A stretch of DNA of 64,000 nt from Hymenolepis diminuta (Eukaryota; Platyhelminthes; Cestoda; Cyclophyllidea; Hymenolepididae), in the NCBI GenBank assembly GCA_900708905.1, contig CAADRB010000105.1, positions 144,641 through 208,640 of the forward strand, given 5' to 3'. Numbering within the stretch: position 1 is the stretch's first letter; the number at the start of each line of letters is the position of its first letter. A model generated the notes under the pieces. That model was not told where the DNA came from, did not search any database, and saw only the letters and a list, made by a program, of their open reading frames with translations. The position numbers and the translations under genes are program-made. This document shows positions 49,572 through 61,329 of this stretch, in pieces.

Positions 49572-49796
49572 TTAGAGGTCATTATAACTTCTAGGTCTTT
49601 CAATTGCAAACCTCTGTGTGTAAATAAACATCTTTAAAAACGGAGTGCCAAAATCGTCCATGATATCTAATATTAAAATACAAAATTGCCTGTGCTCTAC
49701 TAAGATTTGGGTTTCAGATGGGCGAATCCTTAATTTCTTTGTAGTTGTTGGCAATCGTTCTTCGTCTTCTCTTTTCTGTTTCAGGTAATTCAACAT
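49572..49796 (-). CDS. candidate ORF, 74 codons, unknown
   Basis: Minus-strand frame from an ATG at 49796. Its first 35 residues are strongly polar (LKQKREDEERLPTTTKKLR, then RPSETQ), unlike nearby chance frames; the rest is hydrophobic and may be read-through. It is divergent from the frame at 49820-50080, with only 23 bp between the two starts. No family recognised; could be an exon fragment or chance. Confidence 0.2.
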   Translation of the reverse strand: MLNYLKQKREDEERLPTTTKKLRIRPSETQILVEHRQFCILILDIMDDFGTPFLKMFIYTQRFAIERPRSYNDL

Positions 49797-49819
49797 TGAC
49801 GATTAGATAACAATATTCG

Positions 49820-50080
49820 ATGCATTACCACGAAGACGTACAAATACCTAGCGGCGACAAGCCGAGTTGCCAGTCTGAAAAAGTCATTAATACAATGAAT
49901 AAGCCCAGAAATAGCGGGTACAGAGTAACGCATCAGATAAAAAGGAAACGAGACGGGGAGTACGCAAGAAGAAATTATAAATATTCAGCAAATGCAAAAG
50001 TTCATACTATTTCCGCACAAGAGCTTATCACTCTCAGACACAAAGCAAATAATTCACGAGACAAAAAGGTGAATCCATGA
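49820..50080 (+). CDS. candidate ORF, 86 codons, basic, unknown
   Basis: ATG at 49820 opens a frame rich in Lys, Arg, Asn and Ser (HQIKRKRDGEYARRNYKY; ISAQELITLRHKANNSRDKK), with codon variety higher than surrounding DNA. The text AAAAAG followed by GTGAAT near its end could be a splice donor. The basic clusters recall nucleic-acid-binding proteins but no domain can be named. It might be an exon of an unrecognised gene or a relic. Confidence 0.25.
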   Translation: MHYHEDVQIPSGDKPSCQSEKVINTMNKPRNSGYRVTHQIKRKRDGEYARRNYKYSANAKVHTISAQELITLRHKANNSRDKKVNP

Positions 50081-50144
50081 TTTTTAATAGGAAGCCGACG
50101 AAATAAAGCATAGAACTGCATTGCTGTTTTGCATTGGGATAATC

Positions 50145-50425
50145 AATTTCCACAACTTGTCTCTAAGTTGTCCATATTCCTTATCAAGAATCGGACACGC
50201 ATCGCTCCTTACAACTTGACAGTTATTTGGGACAAAAGATGTTATCAATCTGGTGGTGTTTTGACCTCCCAACATCAATGATATGAATACAACTCCTTTT
50301 TATATAAAGTTTTATAAAGTTTTTTTTGTTAATGAAGTATCTTGGGTTAATCGAATTTTGTCCTATCTTTCTCCTTGCCAACTGTAGCCTGGCGATCTCT
50401 AGTGGGCAGATATACCATGGTGTCG
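50145..50425 (-). repeat. duplicated unknown ORF segment R3, copy 2
   Basis: Partner of 45080-45340 in the same orientation. The minus-strand frame 50278-50084 reads through NNCQVVRSDACPILDKEYGQ and LRDKLWKLI, of which copy 1 keeps the NNCQVV block and, in a shifted frame, LRD.LW.L. No kinase remnant was seen next to this copy. Confidence 0.45.
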
Positions 50426-50910
50426 TAGTTCATATTCTCTACCGCAGGAGAACCTTACCTTATAAATGTTTTGAATATAAATAAACCCCGAAATAGCAAA
50501 TACGCCAGTTTCATCGATGCATCATGTGCCTTGTTGTCATCGTTGTCAGTTGTATCGCAAATTGGAGCAAACTTAAAAACCGATTCTTCAGTGCCACATG
50601 TACTCCAAAACCAGTTTTCAGAATATTATCAAGTTTAATTAAATGGAGTTATTGTATTATTTCATTAAATTCACATTACCCACCAGGCTCCACACAGAGT
50701 TTGAAAAAGTTCTGAAATTTCTAACCTGTACAGGTTTAAATCAAAATCATTTCATTTAGAGCTCCCGAAAATGCATGCAAAGTGTCCCCAATACCCACCT
50801 GAAGTTGGGATGACGCCACATTTGAGGTTTCGATTTCATTAGAAAATATATTTCCGCCAAATTAATTATGTAACCGAAGAGATGAAATATGCCCCGCACA
50901 CTCAAATAAT

Positions 50911-50985
50911 AATGGAATGAGTTCACTTATTCCTATCATAAGCCTTAACCTTCATTATTTGACTTCCAGACTCAAGAGTGAGTCA
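50911..50985 (+). repeat. 75-bp direct repeat, copy 1
   Basis: Runs from AATGGAATGAGTTCAC to AAGAGTGAGTCA and recurs at 51756-51830 with only two differences (both C/T) in 75 positions. The flanks are unrelated. The 3' end is TGAGTCA, an AP-1-type palindrome. Confidence 0.85.
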
Positions 50986-51755
50986 CATTGGGTCAATATT
51001 GTCATGATCTTAGCCTCAGTAGTCTGTCACGGATGAGATCGCATAAGTTTGCCAATTGAGCATCAGCCAACCCACAGAGGTGAATCAGACTATGTCACTT
51101 GGGAATATTTATTTCTTAATCCATATATGTAGTCGAGTGTTGAGATGACCGGTCTAATCGAGGCGCTTAGAAAACTGTGCATTTCAAACATGTACATCTT
51201 CAAATTACTCCAGACTATAGGAGGATTAAAGTACAACATCTACACCCTCAATGATTTGAATGTTCGAGATTATGCCAAGGAGGTACTCATTCATGCACTC
51301 TTCGTCTCAAAATATCACCACCAGTACTACAAGCAGAAATCGGCTGTTCAATATCCCTTTATAGAATATTAAATCTAATTTCAATTGTAAATTTGCACTT
51401 CAAATAATAATAATAAGCCCAATTCGACATTCTACTCTAGATTTCACAAGTTAAACCGAGTCGCTCAATTTTCAAAATAGAGCCAGAAAAGGAGTCGTCT
51501 GACAATATTTAGCTGCCAGAATGTATTGAGTTTGAAATGCTACCGTGTCAATTATGTTTAGGAGAAATCTCTGAAACTTTCAATAGGTTCTTGTTTCCAT
51601 TTCATTATGATCCCTCACGAAGCAAAATGGTCGTAGGAGATTTCAACATGAGAAACATCTGGAAAGGCACATAATAACAAGAATGTGATGAAATCGAGGC
51701 TTCATGAGTCTTATTGCATTCCAGTTCAAGCGTATCGCGTTATCCATACTCTCAC

Positions 51756-51830
51756 AATGGAATGAGTTCACTTATTCCTATCATAAGCTTTAACCTTCAT
51801 TATTTGACTTCCAGATTCAAGAGTGAGTCA
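51756..51830 (+). repeat. 75-bp direct repeat, copy 2
   Basis: Same orientation as 50911-50985, 845 bp further on, 73 of 75 bases identical by eye, ending in the same TGAGTCA. Confidence 0.85.
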
Positions 51831-52469
51831 GTGTTAAATAATTACGGCACAAAGATTCAGGAGCCCCCAAATATTTGGAATACGATCCCATCCTAAAGCT
51901 TCTGCTGAGATGTAGTATTGCTTACATGCAAAAGTAAAACACATTTCGTCGTACTTCATTCACCATTAATGCGATCTGATTGACAAGGTAGAATTAGCAC
52001 ATTAAATTCTTAAGAGAGTTGGTTCAAGTTTTTCGTTTGAATGCAAATGTCAAGAATATTTTTTAATACCCAAATTTCTGGTTCATTGCGAACGTCTCCG
52101 TCGTGGAATAATGTTTTCCACTTAAAAATTCTATTTCAGATATTCTATGGAATAACAGAAAATGAACATCCTATGACAGCCCAATGACAGTTTGATATCC
52201 ATAATCATTAATCAATAACTTCTGCGTTTTTATGCTCTCAATTGAACAGACACTTATTTAACCATTATATATTTATGCAAGATAACTTGTCAAATGCACC
52301 ACGTCAACCTTTCATAACCTTGGTAACAAGGTATGCTTTCATTTGGAGGATGAATCTCCTCGTCTCCGAAATATTTACCTTACGTCATCGCTGATCACCA
52401 AAATTTGATTATCTCGTCCTCATAGTAATAAAACTTTTAATCCTTCCTGTGACCCCAAGCACTCCATGG

Positions 52470-52850
52470 ATAAACATCGTGTGTCCTCAACTGGTCTATC
52501 TTCTTTGATCGGAAAAGGTAAGCATACCTCGGATGATAGTCGCGGAGACACCGCTTAGTCGGCTTTGTTATTAACCGATCCTGTCTGCACTGTCCCTTCC
52601 TTTTCCTACAATCGTCCCGTCCAATTTAAAGCACACATACAATTATGTCCTCATGCGCATCCTCATCCAAGTGACGATTATAAATAGCCTCCCACTATAC
52701 ACACAGAGACTATCGCTTGCAGACACATCTTCCTTCGCTCCATCCTTTTCCCTTGAGACTCTGTACTGAGGTTTGTTCAATACATCCTAGTCTAATCAAT
52801 TTTTGGTGTTCCGTTTCATTGTTGTTAGCCATTACTCAAACCGCTACACA
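52470..52850 (+). mobile_element. possible degenerate LTR or promoter-like segment
   Basis: A richer-GC block in AT-rich DNA with TATAAATAG at 52679-52687, a later TTCAATACATCC (a near poly(A) signal) and an end CCGCTACACA. The order TATA then AATACA then ...CTACA resembles an LTR, and TGTGTCCTC near 52479 could be the other end, but no target-site duplication was found and it does not match the four TRIM-like LTRs along its length. Confidence 0.25.
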
Positions 52851-55800
52851 TTAAAAGTATCTGAGTAATTTTGTGAAACAATCCCCACTTGTATGGCATG
52901 AAACCTGCAAACTTGTTTCACAACGCTTCTTTAAACGTTATTTCCTTAATTAAACATTTAAAATTTTATCATAACTGTTGATCATATAAACAACTGATCA
53001 TGTCATGAGCAGATAGGTAAAGCTATCAGGGTCATCTTAAAAATTGCAGGGCTCATTTAGGGTGAATTTTAATGGAGGAAAAATATTTAGCTCTGCAAAT
53101 ATTTTCTCAATAATTTACTTCCAGTCAAATTCAAATATAAGTATTTAAGAGGAATTAACATCGGATTAATCTCATCGTAATGGCTGATTAGGTTTCTAAT
53201 CTTCCAATCTCTTTATGTCTTTACCGTAAACAAGAAAGAATTTTGCGCTGCCAATTTACAAACTTCTATTTATTCCATTGGTACTATTTATACTGCAAGA
53301 TTTTCTCACTTGGATCATCTTCCTCAAGCATAATTGTGACATTTCCGCATGGTTGCTATTTTTACGAAGCATCTTTGCGGCATAAAGTTAGTGAAAATGG
53401 AGCGGAAGTAGTGAATGAGGCATGTACCATCATATCTCCTGAGATATGAGGAAGACATTAACGCTCTTACTTTATCTTTAAGCACTTGTGTTTCATATGC
53501 ACAGGTTTTCCTACTCCGTAATGAATGTTAAAATTGATAACGCCTCAGTAAGATTGATATCTGATGCCAGTTCTATTCTCAGCAGCCTTCAAGACTAGGC
53601 TGCTCAATCGATTAAAAGCCTGCCAACAAGACTCCAGCCCACTCCACACCCTCCTTGTAAACGAGATCATCAAATGTTTATTTTACCTTTTAATCAGTTC
53701 TCCGGATTCAGTTAATGCATATGATTCTAACTATAGTTCACACGCTCTCAAGTCAAGTAAAGACTCACCGCAGTATCTGCTTTAATAGATGATTAAAAGA
53801 ATTCATAAACAAGATGTCGATCAAAAATGTCGATTAAAGTCGAATATTCAATAAACTATACGCATCTTGGCTTAGGACTCATCCAGGCACTTGGAGATTA
53901 AATCATGAAAATGTAACTCTTTAACATACTACAAAGTGAATAATACCCCAAATGAAATGAGATACTTAACATTCCGAATTCATCTCGTACTCCCATTTTA
54001 CTTTCCTTTGCACCTCTTTCTTGATTGCATAACCACTTTTTCTTTGTTAAGAAGCTATCGCCCAATTAGAACTTGAGCACGATCCTAATACGAATTTAAT
54101 GACTCAGAATGTGGTCCAAGAACTTATCTGTCAATTAACTTAAAGAAGAAACCAAATTGCACACCGAACATTAGGCAGTGATGTGCAAGATATCGATTTT
54201 AAGATCCGAACTCAAAGTTTCATTTAAACAAAGTCGATATTGCTCACATGTGAAATAGCATTACTTCAAAAGTGAATGACATTTACTGACTTAAAAAAAA
54301 ACTGAAAATCGCATAAAAGTACAATAATTCGTTAATTAATTATTATAGTCAAATTTATACTGTTATTTTTTTCGAAGCAGAGTTTTTCTTTTCTGTACAC
54401 CTATCACAAATTCTTAATGTGTGCTGTCATAAATTATTTTAAAAGGAGTACTGCAATACCGATTGCATTACATCTATTTTTACATTAATCTCTAATTGTT
54501 ATAAAGGTTTTTTAAAGAACTTTGACCTTTGGATGACTCAATTTTGCTTCCTTTATCACAATGAGACATCTCAGTTCTATTCCCTTTAAGTATTCAGAGC
54601 CGCCTTTAGTCCCTTGATTATGTGCAAGCAAAGGTAATTTTATTCACCACTCAAGTGAAGAAGGCTATTCTGTTCCTCTTAGACCCGTGATAATCGCCAC
54701 CATAAAATTCTACAACGATCCACCTCTTACTACGTGAGTCACTAGAAGAGAGGATCTTAATAAGTCATATTTGATTTGACGAAAGTTCGCAAAGAAATGT
54801 CTTACACTCCTGTTTAGCGCTCTTAATTTCAGTCATAAGTAGCTTTGAAACTTCAGAATTCTGCACAAGTCACAGCCTGCTGTCTAAATTTGACATCATC
54901 ACCCCAAGCATGCAAATAACATGAAAAAAAATCGAACCACTGATCTAGAATATAGATCAAATTTCACATTGCTTCGACATGCATTTACGAAATGTCAACG
55001 TACCTTAGCAAGAGAAAAAAAAAACAGATTAAAAAAGAAAAAAATTTGCTTTTAATTAGAAGGAAATAATGAATACGTTTAAAAAGGTTGCAGTCAACCC
55101 ACATCGGTCAGGCAAGCTAGCCAAATTTGATATTGACGCTTTACACTCATATTTCACTTTATTTAAACAAATTTTAGCCTTGTAAAACGCTTTATTTCTT
55201 GTCTATTCAATGATTATGTTAATTAGTCTTTATTACTGTGCAACAACCTGTCCTGACAAAAGAAATGTGCTAGAAAGTGGTAAAATGAGCAATTTTAGAG
55301 TTTTTAAATATACAACAAAGTCTTATGTTACTTGCATTATATAAATCAATTTTGATCTGGGAATGCGGAAGCTAAATGTAGTGGAACCAGAGGTGCCATC
55401 CCGAACCAATAATTTAAATTTATAAATGCTAGTTGGCAAGTTTCCAAAATTGTGGAAATATTGTCTGAGTAATTTGGAGGTGATCGGAGTTTATATATAT
55501 ACGTATGATTTCCAACGTCAGCACATAATCGCTTGTCTTAGTGCTAACCAAAATCGCTTTTTATGGAACTATATCTGGAAAGGTTTCCATTTACGGCTGC
55601 AATACATGGTAAGATGTAGTAGAGGTCCATTTATAATTTAAAATTTTATCGCTGAACTGAGCAGTAAAACATGCGACAACCCCAAGGTCACTGCACAGGC
55701 ACCTATAAAAGCTAAATATGGTTAGGTAAGGAAATGCATTCCTTAGCAGAATAACGCAGACTCAACTGAATGGTGATAGTTTTGCTTACCTTCGCGATAC

Positions 55801-58800
55801 TTAGTGTCTTCTTCAGAGTCCTAGCGACTTCTAAACGCAGTACTTTAAAACGTACTTCATCTTTAAAGACGCTGACCCCAATTCAACAAATCAGAAAATT
55901 TCACAAGCATATTGGATATTAACACTGGATTATCTTTACCGATATTGTAAATACTTCTGCACAAATAAATTCTTATTTCTCACAATCTCTACAATTTGCT
56001 CGTTGCATTTATGATTGTAATACAATTTTCTTTCCTCTAATTTATAATTTTTAAGACATCTGCATTTTTTCTCCTTTGTTTTAATACAGTAGTTTCAACA
56101 AGCGTATAAAATGTATTTAATTATTTATCCATAAGCCATCTGGCGAACCTCATTTGAATCATTTCAACCGGTTAAAGTTTCTCCTAAACCACTTTTGACT
56201 TCATGTGCTGCAATTTTGGTAGATACAGAAATTTGTTGAAAGGAGTTTAATTTTTTGTAAGGCAAATATTATTTCCAAATCCCGTAGCATTTACCTCATT
56301 TTACTGAATCTTTGCACAAAGTTCAACCAATTAGATTTCGCCGCGTTTTTGGAAGGCCAGTTGCTCTGGTAGTCAGCAGATAATTTTTTCGTTAATAATT
56401 ATTTTGAAACTTCTAGAACATTTTCTTCCAAAACTTCTTCTAAATTTATTTATTAGATTAAAATTCATCATATTTCAATTTATTAATTTGATTCAAAATA
56501 ACGAACTTAAATGATTAGCTATCTCTTCTTCGCTCTGCTAAATCGCTAAGTTGCTGCTTAACATCTAAGATCACTTCACATTCTCAACCATTCTGCAAAA
56601 TATTGAAAATGGTTCGGTAGGACCAGCCCTTCTTGATCAAATAATGCCAGTCAATAAGCACTGGACATTGTAGACAGGCATTTGCTGAAATCCGGAGAAT
56701 GAATGAAACTTGTATCTTGGAAGACGAGATACTCGGATGCAAAAAAGCAAGATGAATTAGGGTTCTTTGATGCCATGACTTTGCCCTCCGCATCTTTTTG
56801 ATACCCTCTCTCTTATCAGTGATGCCCCTTTGTAGCCTTATCATACAGTGATTTTGTAAATAAATGAATTTAACCTTACCACGATATGTTTTATATCAGC
56901 CATCCTGCAGTCCTGGCGAAGCGCTACTTATCAAATAGGCAGCTAGCAATGTCGAAGAAATTGCAGTTCCGTGCACAAATGAGATTTACAACCAAACTTC
57001 TATAAGTTTATTTCCTGAAGTTTCTGCATTTGAATTGAATCGAATACTTCATTTAATTATTGATCATTCATATTAGAATAAAATAGGAGGAAGTTGGGTT
57101 GATATGGATGGAAAATACTATATTTTGCATTAGTGGATCTCGATACCCCCTCAATTTTATTCCTTGAATAAGCACGAGATTAAGTTAAGGCTAAGTAATA
57201 CTAATCGTAGCAGAATTCACAAAATGTAAAAAAAACCTTAATTAATTGAATTCGGTATTCAAAACTGTGATATCGGTTGCAATAGAAAGATTATAGTAAA
57301 TCTCAGGTTGCCCTAGTTATTAGACAACCTCGGAGGAGCAAAGAAATGTATTAATTCGATGAGTGAACAATTTTATACAAAGGTCAAATACTCAAAGGGT
57401 TCGGACCATGTTTTTGAGAAGAAAGTGGCAGACGGGAGGATGGGTAATTAGTAGAATTCACAGTCAGATTATTTCATCCTATCATAAAATTATGTCATTT
57501 AGAGTTGCGATGTAATGATTCAGTGAATATCCACAAAATTGTTTTGTAAATACAAAAAGTCATTGTTTTGAATCTAAAATAACTTGGGAGGATGTAAATA
57601 AATTGAATAACACTATAGAGATTGCTTCTATCCAGTAGTTCTGAGGAAATGGACGTTGAACCTGCAAAAGACCTCACTAGACCTCGAGGAAGAGCTGGAA
57701 CTCTGGATATGCTGATTAGACGAAAATAGGCATATTGAGAAGAAGATGGCTTTCTCTTACTTCCCTACCCTTCAATGCTTCCTCATCGGATTTCATTTGT
57801 TATTGAAAATTAATTAAATCTTTATGCCCTCTCATTCTATCTCGCCATGTCTATAAGAAGTTTTAAAAAAAACCGCCATTCAGATCACACTTGCTACAGG
57901 GTGAAACAAGTGCCTAATTTTTTATTGATTGTTTTTGGCATCTGACATGAATTAACACATTAAATTATTAATATGATTGGTCCATTAGAAAGAAATTATT
58001 TTTGAAGCCCCGGTTTGATTGAACTTACGTTATTATTACTATTAAACACAGTAAAGCAAGAATTTTTACAATCGGTTAACAGAAAGTTCAATAAAGGATA
58101 ATAAGGGGGGGGGAGGGGGGTCAAAGAAGATTCTGTGATCAACTTCAAGGCATAAAAGCCTTTTCATTTGAATTTTGGATTTGGGTTGCACAGTGTTTAC
58201 TAAATGAGCGGTTCACGCTCCAAAACTAAAATTTCACGATTCGTCTCCTGGATTTCAGCAAACGTTTGCCTACGATTCTTAGTGATTTAAAGGGCAGTAT
58301 TAATCTGGAGGGGTCATCTTACGCATCTTACGAGGAGCAGTTCTCGTTATATCTCATTGTTGAACATCAAACTGTTCTTCTTCAAATAACCAATTTTCTT
58401 TAATAAATAAAATTAATTTCATGTTCTTCGACAAAAGTTTGAGTCATTTCTAGTCTCATTAGGGACATTAACATGTAAGAAATTCAAAGTCGGCAAGAAA
58501 AATATTCGTATAGATATGTAGCTTCTAGAAGAGTCGAAAATAGTCAAACGAATCTACTTCTTGCGTCATTTGTGATCATGTAAAGATCAAATAAAGAATA
58601 AATAGATAAAGCAAAGCGAATAAAAAAATAAGAGCGAGATCTTGACATCGGCTTGTCAATCATTAATGAAGATGTCTCCAGAAAGGATAGCAATCATTTG
58701 TCATGACAACATTTTGGAGATCTGAAGTACTTCATCTATGTTGACACTACTATGACTCCCTTCAATGTTGTCTGCCGGTATATTCGGTTAAGATTTTGTA

Positions 58801-59579
58801 GACGGTATTGTAATGAAAAAGAGTTATTATTTGCGTGGCTAACACTGAAATACTTTTTGCTCTCTGGCTTGTTGATCGGTTTATTTGGCAGAACGCTTTT
58901 CTGTCAATTGAACCTTATTAGTACAGGAACTGATATTCTCTGAAGCCACACAGAGTAAGAGGGAATGGAGATCAAGAAAAAACGTCCAGGATTTGCTACT
59001 TAAAAATAAAACTTTCTGGCATAAGGACTGTCTTCTATACATATTGTATTGAGACCGACTTGCAAAATTTGCCATAAAGCTTTATAGAACCGTCAAGAGC
59101 ATAGTTGAATTATCCATTCTTTTAGTGTGCAATAATGCACATTCACTTGAAACACTTAAATTAAGAATAATTTACTAATGACATATTAGGACTTGTTTAT
59201 GTGTGAGTGTTTCCAGATTCTAACTTAGACGACGTGACAAGTGTCAGAAGCACTATCAGTCGATTATATTTTGTCGACTCGTCTGTCAAAACTCCTATGT
59301 AGGCTCAAATAGTCATCCGACAAAACTTTTCACCTTTTAACTCATTAATGACCATATCTTCAATCCTACTTTTCCAGCAGAACTCTTACATTGCCTTTCA
59401 AATATTTCACCTGTTTACCGACTTTTAACTATAAATACCCAAGTGTAATTTTCCCCCTTTGACCGACTCAGTCACTACTTTTTCTATTCTTCAGAAGTTA
59501 TGGGCGACAATTTGAGCCATTTGAATATTTCTCTCATCTAATTCTGAGGAAGAAACAGTGACGAATGTCCTTAAGAGGC
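52851..59579. other. AT-rich region, no gene recognised
   Basis: Contains scattered frames of unclear status, among them 53564-53785 (plus, starts MPVLFSAAFKTRLLNRLKA) and 56584-56844 (minus, 86 codons). None has a splice-bounded exon chain or a domain I can name. A G-rich run (nine G, an A, six G) lies near 58106-58121 and an A-run near 55015. Confidence 0.45.
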
Positions 59580-59910
59580 TAAAGGGGCTACTGCAGGAGT
59601 AATTACTAAGAATTGACAGCTAACAGCAACAAACAACAGTTTGAGAAGTTAAATACAAGAGTTATGTACGTCAAAGTGTATTGATCAGACCACAATAAAG
59701 GATTCGAGGAGATAAGAGAGAGACTTGGGAACGAAGCCAATTAGAAGGCAGTGTAGGATTAAGTGTATGACAAGCGTAGCCTGAGTGTGTGTTTATGTAA
59801 GTCACTTGGGTAAGGACGCGCACATGGACATAAATGTAGCGTGTGTCTAATGCAAGGGAACGATTATAGAAAGGGAGGAGTGGGAGCATGAACAGATGGA
59901 ATGGTTCTGG
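59580..59910 (+). repeat. dispersed repeat family R2, copy 2
   Basis: Matches part of 34906-35500 in the same orientation, best over GACAGCTAACAGC, the GAGAGAGA tract, the AAGTCACTTGGGTAAGG block and ATTATAGAAAGGGAGG. More degraded and without the long open frame of copy 1. Confidence 0.45.
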
Positions 59911-60305
59911 TCATCGCCGTGGGGAAGTTGAGCCCTTGCAACGCTCATTCAAAGATCGTTTAATTATTTGTCAACCACTTCAAGCACCACTATTAGGCCG
60001 AGAAAATTAAATCTCAGGGATTAGTGGTGACATATTTTAGTAATAAGACTGTACGACTCATGTGATATTATAAATAGCATATTTTAAGAAGTAGTAAACA
60101 GTAATTTTGATTTCAAATAATTTTAAAATCGATAAAAATACTATTTTAGCCCAAATATATTGAAATATAATATCAGCATTACTGAAATGAAATATGAGAT
60201 ACTTTTATCATAAAACATATATTTACAGCTTGAAAATCAGAAAAGCTCAACGATTGACAGAAAAACTTCATTGTGAATGTGAATGGGAGGTTAGTTTTAT
60301 CCCGA

Positions 60306-60569
60306 TTAATATCGACTCCTCCAGCTGGCATTGAGAAAGCGTTCAATAACCGGTTCCTGTTCGGTTCCTGAGTTGCCCCGTCTCTCGAACCTTGTGCTGG
60401 CAAGAACTCTAAGAAGGGCTAAAAGGATGATAAGCGAAATAATCACTGCAAGCATTAAGGTAGAACTGAGATATGAGCATGGTTTGAACTTTAATAACTT
60501 AAGCCTTCGGTCTGCATGAAATGTAATTTGACGCCATGAGAATTGCCAATCAAAATTTGAGAATTTCAC
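60306..60569 (-). CDS. candidate small single-span membrane ORF, 87 codons
   Basis: Minus-strand ATG at 60569 to TAA at 60306. It predicts one clear membrane span (TLMLAVIISLIILLALLRVL, residues about 37-56) followed by a polar tail (FERRGNSGTEQEPVIERFLN). No signal peptide or family was recognised, and no poly(A) signal was found close by. It may be a last exon, a small gene or chance; part of it overlaps a short echo of repeat R1. Confidence 0.25.
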   Translation of the reverse strand: MKFSNFDWQFSWRQITFHADRRLKLLKFKPCSYLSSTLMLAVIISLIILLALLRVLASTRFERRGNSGTEQEPVIERFLNASWRSRY

Positions 60570-61329
60570 ACGATTTGTCGCCAGGCGTAAGATAGTAGCA
60601 TTCGTCAGTTATTTGTATTTTGACATTTGGCAATACTCTTGTTCTGTTTCTTGGCAATAATAGTGCATTTTATGGATTATTTCAAGATGAAAATGTTAAA
60701 AATTTAATTTGTGTGGTGAGTGAACTCTCTTGGTCGTTAGGAGATACAAGGGACTTAATGGGGCATGATCGGCGATTCCATTAGTTCAATTAGTCAAAAA
60801 GCTTGGAGGATCTTAATTGGAAATCAATTCACCAAGTAATCAGGATTGAACTTTATAACATTAAAATATTTCAAAGGGATTCATTCTGTCTGCAAAAAAG
60901 CGTCTAACACAATGCCATAGGAGGTCATATAAGGTGGGACTCCCGATTTCTTTCAGTATACAGACACCTATTCAGCCTCTCTTCATTTCATCCCTTACAG
61001 GACTATTTCCCATTCCACATGCTCAGATAGTATTCCAGGTTTGAAATGAGTAGAAGTCTTTTGCATTGTCATGGTTAATAACAAAATGAAATATTAAATA
61101 ATAATTTCTGATATATTAATCGGAATTAATAATCTAATTTTTCACGGATTAAAAACCGAGATGGCTGAAGTAGGAGCAACTCGTAAACTCAGACCATCGT
61201 TCATACAGGTTAATTAAATTAAACCTTCAAAGTCTTTAAATTTCCGCGCATAAATTTCTTATTGAATCAGTTCATGAAAACAAGCGTCATTTTATTGATA
61301 AAGAGCAGTACTAGCACTCAAGTAGGTAG

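Noticed and set aside
53564..53785. Possible exon of a glycolipid-transfer-type protein
   Set aside because: The pattern KTRLLNRLKACQQDSSPLHT loosely resembles one helix of that family, but no flanking exons were found and the match is too short.
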